Assembly: GCA_900552585.1 (NCBI GenBank)
Contig: USAB01000005.1
Span: forward strand, 1 to 45,998
Length of the DNA stretch: 45,998 bases
Origin: an uncultured Coriobacteriaceae bacterium
Lineage (GTDB): Bacteria > Actinomycetota > Coriobacteriia > Coriobacteriales > Eggerthellaceae
Reading direction: 5' to 3'
Shown: piece by piece, positions 39,771 through 45,998 of the stretch
How the letters are laid out: each line of letters begins with the position of its first letter
Numbering within the stretch: position 1 is the stretch's first letter
Notes under the pieces: model-generated
What the model saw: the letters and a program-made list of their open reading frames with translations, nothing else
Database searches by the model: none
What the model was told of the DNA's origin: nothing
Program-made: the position numbers and the translations under genes

Positions 39771-42614
39771 GTGGCAAACACGTATAAGAAGACGATGAAT
39801 CTTCCCCAGACGGACTTCAAGATGCGCGGCAATCTGCCGCAGAACGAGCCGAAGCGACTGGAGTTCTGGAACGATATCGACATCTATAACAAGGTCTTGG
39901 AGAAGAACAAGGACAATAAGCCGTTCGTGCTGCATGACGGCCCACCGTATGCAAACGGCCCCATCCATCTGGGACATTCCTTCAATAAGATCTTGAAGGA
40001 CTTCGTCATCAAGAGCCATGCGCAGCGCGGCTACTATACGCCCTACATTCCCGGCTGGGACTGCCACGGCCAGCCCATCGAGCACATGGTGGAGGAGACG
40101 CTCGGACCGAAGAAGATGGCCGAGATCGACCAGCCCACGCTGCGCCGGCTGTGCCATGAATGGGCCGAGAAGTACGTGAACATCCAGCGCGAGGGATTCA
40201 AGCGCCTGGGCGTTAACGCCGATTGGGATCATCCGTATCTTACGTTCCTGCCCGAATACGAAGTGGGAGACGTCGAAATATTCAAGAAGATGTACCTTGC
40301 AGGCAACATCTATCGCGGCCGCAAGCCCATCCATTGGTGCAAGCATTGCCATACGGCCCTGGCCGAAGCCGAGATCGAGTACGGCGATGAGGTTTCGCCG
40401 TCCCTGTATGTGAAATTCAAGCTGGACCAACTGCCCGCCGTCTACGAGACAGCCGGCCTGCCGCTTCAGAACGCGTATGTGCTGATCTGGACTACCACCG
40501 CCTGGACGCTGCCGGCGAACTCCGCCGTGTGTCTGGCCCCCGATGCGGATTACTGCTTCGTGAAGGTGGGCGACGACTACCTGCTGTTTGCATACGAGAT
40601 GGTCAAGGAAGTTGCCGAAGTCGCTGGCTGGGATTCGTACGAGATCTTCACGGACTCCGAGGGCAATCCGCTGCTGCAGAAGGGTAAGCAGCTCGTGGGC
40701 ATCCCGTACACGTGCCCGGTTCGCCAGGATCTGAAGGGTACGTTCATCTACGGCGATCATGTCACGCTGGATTCCGGCACCGGCTGCGTCCATACCGCTC
40801 CCGGCCATGGCCAGGACGACTACATCGTGGGCATGCAGTTCGATATTCCCATGCGCATGCCCGTAGATGACGATGGCGTGCTGACGGACGAGGCCGGCCG
40901 TTTCGCCGGGTTGAACGTCGACGACGCCACGCCGAAGATCATCGACTGGCTGCGCGAAGAGGGCACGTTGGTGGCCGCGAAGAAGATCACGCACAGCTAC
41001 CCGCATTGCTGGCGCTGCCATGAGCCCGTCATCTTCCGCGCCACGAGCCAGTGGTTCGTGGACCTAGAGAAGAACGATCTGCGCAAGAAGGCGCTGGATG
41101 CCATTGAAAACGAGGTCACGTGGATTCCCGCATGGGCGGCGAACCGCATCGGCTCCATGGTTGCCGACCGTCCTGACTGGTGCATCAGCCGTCAGCGTTC
41201 CTGGGGCGTTCCGATCCCGGTGTTCCGCTGTGCCGACTGCGGCGAGGTCGTGGCCACGGAAGAGAGCTTCGATGCCGTTATCGAGCTGTTCCGCAAGGAA
41301 GGCTCCGATGCCTGGTTTATCAAGCAGCCTTCGGAGTACCTGCCCTCCACGGTCCACTGCGAGAAGTGCGGCAGCAAGAACCTGCTTCCGGAGAAAGACA
41401 TCCTGGATGTGTGGTGGGAGTCCGGCGTCTCGCATACCAGCGTGTGCGAATACCGCGACAACCTGTACCGCCCGGCGGATATGTACCTCGAAGGCTCCGA
41501 CCAGCATCGCGGCTGGTTCCAAAGCAGCCTGCTGACCAGCATCGGCGCGTACGGCATTGCGCCGTACAAGAGCGTCATGCACTGCGGCTTCACGGTTGAC
41601 GAGCAGGGTCGCAAGATGTCGAAGTCCCTGGGCAACGGCGTCGATCCCGCAGACGTGGAAAAGCAGTACGGCGCCGAGATTCTGCGCATGTGGGTTGCCA
41701 GCGTCGACTACTCGCAGGATGTCAGCATCTCCGACAACATCCTGAAGCGCGTGTCTGATTCGTATCGCCGCTTCCGCAACACCTTCCGCTTCCTGCTGGG
41801 CAACCTGTACGATTTCGATGATCAGAAGGATGCGGTTGCCTGGGACGAATTGCTGCCCGTTGACCAGTGGGCCCTCTGCCGCCTGGCGCAGCTGCTGAGC
41901 GATATCGAGGACGGCTACGACTCCTACAAATTCCACAACGTGTACCGTGCGGTGTACGAATACATTGTGGGCGACCTGTCCGCCGTGTATCTGGATGCGC
42001 TGAAGGATCGCCTGTATTCCGAGGCTCCGGATTCTCCGGCGCGCCGTTCTGCCCAGACCGTGCTGATGAACATCCTGGATGTGCTTGTCCGAACGCTTTC
42101 GCCTATCCTGAGCTTCACCACAGAAGAGGTGTGGCAGAACTATCCCGAGGCCATGCGTAACCGCGAGGGTCGCGAGATCAGCGTTCAGCTGGCCGGCTGG
42201 CCGTCCGTCGATGCGTTCGTTCCGGCTATCCCCGATGGGGCTGCTGAGAGCATCAACGCCCAGTTCGCACTCGTTCTGGAAGCACGTGAAACGGTCACGA
42301 AGGCTTTGGAGGATGCCCGTACGGCAGGCACCATCAAGAAGTCGCAAGAAGCGCATATCGCGCTCACAGCTCCCCAAGCCACGGTCGATGCGCTGAGGGC
42401 GCTGCCGGAAGGCACGCTGGAAGAGCTGTTCATCGTCGCCGGCATCGATATCGAGAGCGGCGACGAGCTGGAGGCTTCCGTATCTGTGACGGATCAGGAA
42501 ATGTGCCCGCGCTGCTGGAACTACCGTCAGCTGGGCGGCAATGCCCATCATCCCGAGGTATGCGGCCGGTGCGGCGATGCCTTGGACGCAATCGGGTATG
42601 CAGACGAACTGTAG
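39771..42614 (+). CDS. ileS: isoleucyl-tRNA synthetase
   Basis: A 947-residue class I synthetase of normal bacterial length. The HIGH box is GPIHLGHSF (~63-71), the CP1 editing domain shows YVLIWTTTAWTLPANSAV and CVHTAPGHGQDDY, and the KMSKS loop is RKMSKSLGNG (~615). The tRNA-binding helical domain and the C-terminal zinc finger (CPRCWNY ... CGRCGD) are present, so this is the bacterial type 1 enzyme. The start is GTG at 39771 with AAGGAAAGG upstream. lspA overlaps the end, a common order. Confidence 0.97.
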   Translation: MANTYKKTMNLPQTDFKMRGNLPQNEPKRLEFWNDIDIYNKVLEKNKDNKPFVLHDGPPYANGPIHLGHSFNKILKDFVIKSHAQRGYYTPYIPGWDCHGQPIEHMVEETLGPKKMAEIDQPTLRRLCHEWAEKYVNIQREGFKRLGVNADWDHPYLTFLPEYEVGDVEIFKKMYLAGNIYRGRKPIHWCKHCHTALAEAEIEYGDEVSPSLYVKFKLDQLPAVYETAGLPLQNAYVLIWTTTAWTLPANSAVCLAPDADYCFVKVGDDYLLFAYEMVKEVAEVAGWDSYEIFTDSEGNPLLQKGKQLVGIPYTCPVRQDLKGTFIYGDHVTLDSGTGCVHTAPGHGQDDYIVGMQFDIPMRMPVDDDGVLTDEAGRFAGLNVDDATPKIIDWLREEGTLVAAKKITHSYPHCWRCHEPVIFRATSQWFVDLEKNDLRKKALDAIENEVTWIPAWAANRIGSMVADRPDWCISRQRSWGVPIPVFRCADCGEVVATEESFDAVIELFRKEGSDAWFIKQPSEYLPSTVHCEKCGSKNLLPEKDILDVWWESGVSHTSVCEYRDNLYRPADMYLEGSDQHRGWFQSSLLTSIGAYGIAPYKSVMHCGFTVDEQGRKMSKSLGNGVDPADVEKQYGAEILRMWVASVDYSQDVSISDNILKRVSDSYRRFRNTFRFLLGNLYDFDDQKDAVAWDELLPVDQWALCRLAQLLSDIEDGYDSYKFHNVYRAVYEYIVGDLSAVYLDALKDRLYSEAPDSPARRSAQTVLMNILDVLVRTLSPILSFTTEEVWQNYPEAMRNREGREISVQLAGWPSVDAFVPAIPDGAAESINAQFALVLEARETVTKALEDARTAGTIKKSQEAHIALTAPQATVDALRALPEGTLEELFIVAGIDIESGDELEASVSVTDQEMCPRCWNYRQLGGNAHHPEVCGRCGDALDAIGYADEL

Positions 42615-43113
42615 ACGTACTCGCAATTCGCTCGTCTTCTTTGCGAGCGCCGGTGTCTGGCTGGTCGTGGACCAGCTGACGAAGGCGCTCGCCGATACCG
42701 CGGGGCCTGGCACGTTGCTGTGGCCGGGCATCCGCGGTGTCTTTGATCTCTATCTCGTTCACAATATCGGGGGAGCATGGGGCATATTCTCCGGGAATAC
42801 GTTAGCCTTTGGGATTTTCGCCCTTATCGTCTGCGCGGCGATTCTGGTCATTGCCCATTTGCGTCGTTCGAAGGCGTCCGGTCTCGAGATGTTCTCGCTT
42901 GCGCTCATATTCGCAGGCGGCGCAGGGAATGCCATCGACCGCTTCGTACGCGGTTACGTGGTGGATTTCTTCGATTTCCGGCTGATCAACTACCCCGTAT
43001 TCAATGTGGCGGATATCGGCGTCGTGGTGGGATTCATCCTGCTGTTGCTGGTTCTGGTTCGGGAATATCGCGTAGTTGACAACGCTGAAGGCGATTCCGA
43101 CAACCATCACTAG
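42598..43113 (+). CDS. lspA: lipoprotein signal peptidase (signal peptidase II)
   Basis: 171 residues with four transmembrane segments. Signature motifs are VVDQLTKAL near the start, NIGGAWGIFSG, the catalytic GAGNAIDR and DFFDFRLINYPVFNVADIGVVVG (the two catalytic Asp). It cleaves prolipoproteins such as the DUF6273 lipoprotein encoded at 14126. The ATG at 42598 overlaps the last 17 bases of ileS; longer in-frame starts to 42541 lie in ileS coding sequence and are unlikely. Confidence 0.92.
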   Translation: MQTNCRRTRNSLVFFASAGVWLVVDQLTKALADTAGPGTLLWPGIRGVFDLYLVHNIGGAWGIFSGNTLAFGIFALIVCAAILVIAHLRRSKASGLEMFSLALIFAGGAGNAIDRFVRGYVVDFFDFRLINYPVFNVADIGVVVGFILLLLVLVREYRVVDNAEGDSDNHH

Positions 43114-43203
43114 AAGGCGGCGGGGAAGCGGGCATTACGTTCGTGCGCGGAACGCCCGGACGCTGGCTTTCTAACGGAAACACAGGCATACAAGGTAAGG
43201 AAC

Positions 43204-44244
43204 ATGGCAAAATCGGTTCTCTATTCGGCGACGACGGCAGATAACGGCATACGTCTCGACACATTGCTTGCTGAGCGCGGTTGCTATCCCTCTCGTTCTG
43301 CAGCGGCAAAGGCTGTTGCAGACGGCAAGGTATTCGTGAACGGCAACGCAGAACAGAAGAAATACGCGGTTCAGGCGGGCGACACCATCGTGTACGAAGA
43401 ACTTGAGACGGTGCATCATATCCAGTTGTACGGCGAACCCATTCCCCTGGATATCCGCTACGAAGACGATGACCTGCTCGTGATCTCGAAGCAGGCGGGC
43501 CTTATCTGCCACCCTTCATTCAACCATTATGACAACACGCTGGTGAATGCGCTTATCTACCGCTACGGGCATGAGGACTTGGCCCATGTGCAGGGCGATG
43601 ATCGCCCGGGCATCGTGCATCGTCTGGACGGGGAGACAAGCGGACTCATGCTGTGCGCGAAAGACGACGATGCTGGCTTTGCGCTGCAAGAGGCAATCCG
43701 TCGAAAGGACGTTGATCGACGCTATCTTGCGCTGGTCCATGGCGTCCTGTCCATGGACTCGGGCGAAGTGGACGCCCCGATTGCACGCGATCACAAGACG
43801 GGCGTAACCATGCTGGTCTCCGATGGCCCCGGCAGCCGCGAAGCGCTGACTACGTTCCGCGTATTGGAGCGTTTCGAGGCGCAGCGCAAAGACGACGGGT
43901 ACACCCTGGTAGAGTGCAAGCTGTTCACTGGACGCACGCATCAGATTCGTGTGCATATGCGCTTCATCCATCATTGCATCGTGGGCGATCAGGCGTACGG
44001 TTCGCATGGGCCCACGGAGCAGCTGGGCTTGACCAGGCAGTTCCTCCACAGCTATCGGTTGGCGTTCGACCATCCGCATACGCAGCAGCATTTTGATTTC
44101 ACGGATTATCTTCCCGATGACTTGCAGGCGGCCTTAGACCGTTTGGACGGCCGTTCGTTGGGCACGACACCGTTCGGCGCCGAAGTGCTCGCACGGCTTG
44201 AACAAGCACGTGCGGAGGGGGGACTCAGAGAAATTTCCGAATAG
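43204..44244 (+). CDS. RluD-type 23S rRNA pseudouridine synthase
   Basis: A 346-residue RluA-family enzyme. The N-terminal S4-like RNA-binding domain (RLDTLLAERGCYPSRSAAAKAV, GKVFVNGN) is followed by the catalytic core with RLDGETSGLML (nucleophile Asp in RLDxxTSG), the YLALVHG strand and TGRTHQIRVHMRFIHHCIVGD. The best match in pattern is RluD (23S positions in helix 69), but YlyB/RluC-like specificity cannot be excluded. A ribosome site (AAGGTAAGGA) precedes the ATG at 43204. It follows lspA by ~90 bases and probably shares its transcript. Confidence 0.9.
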   Translation: MAKSVLYSATTADNGIRLDTLLAERGCYPSRSAAAKAVADGKVFVNGNAEQKKYAVQAGDTIVYEELETVHHIQLYGEPIPLDIRYEDDDLLVISKQAGLICHPSFNHYDNTLVNALIYRYGHEDLAHVQGDDRPGIVHRLDGETSGLMLCAKDDDAGFALQEAIRRKDVDRRYLALVHGVLSMDSGEVDAPIARDHKTGVTMLVSDGPGSREALTTFRVLERFEAQRKDDGYTLVECKLFTGRTHQIRVHMRFIHHCIVGDQAYGSHGPTEQLGLTRQFLHSYRLAFDHPHTQQHFDFTDYLPDDLQAALDRLDGRSLGTTPFGAEVLARLEQARAEGGLREISE

Positions 44245-44381
44245 TCCGCATCCTGCCATATCTTCTGTTCGCCCCGTTGGAATTCGGTTTCCGATGGGCG
44301 AACGTTTAGGCGGCAGCATTTTCGACGCTGGCAGATACCTGTTCCTACGCCTGCTGCATTCGCAAAGTCATAAGACAGGAC

Positions 44382-44421
44382 GAAAAACAAAACAGGTCAG
44401 AAGCAATAAGCCTCTGACCTG
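44382..44421 (-). terminator. terminator after tRNA-Pro
   Basis: On the minus strand ACAGGTCAGA (44421-44412) pairs with TCTGACCTGT (44401-44392), followed by TTTGTTTTT. The plus-strand stretch from the rluD-type stop to here (44245-44391) has no gene. Confidence 0.7.
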
Positions 44422-44430
44422 TGACTTCAT

Positions 44431-44507
<77 letters not shown>

Positions 44508-44568
44508 GCTATGAAATAGTTTCGCTTCTTCAAGCGACTTAGATATAATAGCGTACCTCTCAGATAAA

Positions 44569-45762
44569 TCAACCCAAAAGCTGAAGAGATTTATCTAAAA
44601 TCACATCCGCCAATTCAGCTTTCGGCATAAAGGGCAGATGCTCGTTTTCATCTTCCGTAAGCAGCCATGCTTCGTTGCCTTCGGTGCCGAACGCCTTGCC
44701 GTGGCCGACCTCGTTCGCGACGATCATGTCCGCATGCTTCGTGGCCAGCTTGCGCAGACCGTTCGCAACGACATCATTCGTTTCGGCAGCGAATCCCACG
44801 ACCAGCTGCTGGTCTTTCTTCTTTCCCATGGTGGCCAGGATGTCGGGGTTCTGAACCAGCTCGACGTTGTCGAGCTTTGCATCGTCGAAGCCCTTCTTCA
44901 GCTTCTTATTGGCGGGGTGGGCGGGCCTCACGTCTGCAACGGCAGCAGAGAAGATGGCAATGTCGGCGTCTTTGAAAGCCGCATTTGCCGCCTCGAACAT
45001 CTGCTGGGCCGTTTGCACGTGTACCACCTCCACGTCGTTCGGCTCGTCGAGCTGCACCGGGCCGGAAATCAGCGTTACCTGCGCTCCGCGCTGGGCGGCG
45101 GCTACGGCTATGGAGTAACCCATCTTGCCGGAGCTGCGGTTCGTGATGAAGCGCACGGGGGCGATAGGCTCTTCCGTGGGACCTGCCGTGATCATGACGC
45201 GCTTGCCCGCAAGATCCCGCTTGCCTTCGAGCACCTTGAGGGCGGCTTCGGCGATATCGTCCGGTTCGGCAAGGCGGCCTTTGCCCACATCACCGCACGC
45301 CAGATAGCCAGCATCCGGCTCGATGAAGCGCACGCCGCGCGCCTTCAGCTTCGCCATGTTCTCCTGCGTCACGGGGTTCTCGTACATGTGCACGTTCATG
45401 GCGGGTGCCAACATCACCGGTGCGGTGGTAGCCAAGGCGCTGGTGGACAGCAGGTCATCTGCCAAACCGTACGCCAGCTTCGCCATGACATTCGCCGTGC
45501 AGGGGGCAATAAGAAACAGGTCGGCCTCCTGCGCCAGCGAGATGTGATGGATAGGGTCAGTGGGATCGTCAAACAGATCGACGGCTACCTTTTCATGCGT
45601 CAGCGCCCGGAACGTGACGGGGTCAACGAAATGCGTTGCGTGCTGCGTCATGACCACTTTCACGCGAACATTTCTCTTCTGCAACGCACGCAGTATCTCG
45701 CACGATTTATAGGCGGCAATGCACCCGGTAACGCCGAGCACGACGGTCTTCTGATCCGACAT
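44569..45762 (-). CDS. coaBC: bifunctional phosphopantothenoylcysteine decarboxylase/phosphopantothenate-cysteine ligase
   Basis: A 397-residue CoaBC (Dfp). The N-terminal flavoprotein decarboxylase domain (VVLGVTGCIAAYKSCEILRAL, HHISLAQEADLFLIAPCTANV, LAPAMNVHMYENP) includes GYLACGDVGKGRL with the conserved Cys. The C-terminal CoaB ligase domain starts at KRVMITAGPTEEPIAPVRFI and shows NRSSGKMGYSIA and VGFAAET. Together they convert phosphopantothenate to phosphopantetheine for coenzyme A. The ATG at 45762 has AGAGAGG upstream; the frame extends far upstream without homology. The leader contains two small hairpins. Confidence 0.95.
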   Translation of the reverse strand: MSDQKTVVLGVTGCIAAYKSCEILRALQKRNVRVKVVMTQHATHFVDPVTFRALTHEKVAVDLFDDPTDPIHHISLAQEADLFLIAPCTANVMAKLAYGLADDLLSTSALATTAPVMLAPAMNVHMYENPVTQENMAKLKARGVRFIEPDAGYLACGDVGKGRLAEPDDIAEAALKVLEGKRDLAGKRVMITAGPTEEPIAPVRFITNRSSGKMGYSIAVAAAQRGAQVTLISGPVQLDEPNDVEVVHVQTAQQMFEAANAAFKDADIAIFSAAVADVRPAHPANKKLKKGFDDAKLDNVELVQNPDILATMGKKKDQQLVVGFAAETNDVVANGLRKLATKHADMIVANEVGHGKAFGTEGNEAWLLTEDENEHLPFMPKAELADVILDKSLQLLG

Positions 45763-45871
45763 AGGGCAATACCTCTCTTGGGTTTTCGGCAGGACCCCTC
45801 GTCCTGCTCGAAAGCATGGTACCACGTTCCCGCCCGCGCTATCGCGGGTATGGGCGCTGCCGGTATTCTCG

Positions 45872-45899
45872 GGTATTATCACCTTACTTACGTAAACAA
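45872..45899 (-). promoter_or_regulatory. possible promoter for coaBC
   Basis: On the minus strand TTGTTT (45899-45894) and TAATAC (45877-45872) are 16 bases apart in an AT-rich patch that also contains the palindrome TTACGTAA. The predicted leader is ~105 bases with stems GCAGGAC/GTCCTGC and CCCGCG/CGCGGG. Nothing else is seen in 45900-45998. Confidence 0.35.
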
Positions 45900-45998
45900 T
45901 ATTAATCAATCCGTTAGTTGTGCAGTGTTTCACAAGTTCGACCTAACTATCTATTACGGCTCCCCCCCTTGCCCCTACCTTCTCCTGCCCATGAGGGC

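Noticed and set aside
45815..45835. GTGGTACC in the coaBC leader (minus strand) resembles a T-box core.
   Set aside because: Only about 10 of 14 consensus positions match, the leader is ~105 bases without a stem I or specifier loop, and coaBC is not an amino-acid or tRNA-synthetase gene. Probably chance.

Overview
The window looks like a chromosomal segment of a high-GC Gram-positive bacterium, most likely class Coriobacteriia (Eggerthellaceae-like). This is an inference from gene order (uvrC-rapZ-yvcK-whiA followed by gap-pgk-tpiA-secG), the GC-rich codon use, several TTG/GTG starts, a DUF6273-type lipoprotein and remains of a fibronectin-III surface protein. No 16S gene or other decisive marker is present.

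Layout. 1-7380: the end of uvrC, rapZ (split by a frameshift), yvcK, whiA, then the glycolytic genes gap, pgk and tpiA, and secG. 7408-9017: tRNA-Leu(GAG), a HAD-family hydrolase, then tRNA-Gly(GCC), tRNA-Cys(GCA) and tRNA-Val(GAC), each with a recognisable promoter and/or hairpin terminator. 9018-13296: a decayed prophage next to tRNA-Val. It holds the C-terminal part of a portal protein, a MuF-type minor head protein whose C-terminus is a polymorphic-toxin domain (Ntox50-like, broken by one missing base), a tightly coupled small gene that is a good immunity candidate, a DUF2513 gene, a truncated scaffold gene and about 600 bases of unrecognised, lower-GC sequence. 13297-22155: accessory housekeeping genes: a TauE/SafE permease, a lipoprotein, an Ldh_2-type dehydrogenase, a secreted protein with a coupled small membrane protein, an SDR oxidoreductase with an exported bactofilin-like protein, an unknown membrane-anchored protein and TerC.

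22245-27364: a lipid-kinase-like protein divergent from RNase D, then a YugP-type membrane metalloprotease, exonuclease VII (xseA-xseB) and a HIT protein. 27525-31821: acetate kinase and phosphotransacetylase (the acetate/ATP pathway) separated by an MFS exporter and a fibronectin-III pseudogene. 32017-39458: UDP-galactopyranose mutase with a family-2 glycosyltransferase, DNA polymerase IV, an aminotransferase-fold protein lacking the PLP lysine, and a UvrD/PcrA helicase. 39607-45998: ileS-lspA-rluD reading right, tRNA-Pro(GGG) and coaBC reading left.

The most interesting parts are (a) the MuF-toxin/immunity pair in a small head-gene remnant, (b) the aminotransferase-like protein whose catalytic lysine and conserved arginine are both replaced, and (c) the rapZ frameshift. 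All product names rest on reading motifs by eye. No database search was run.
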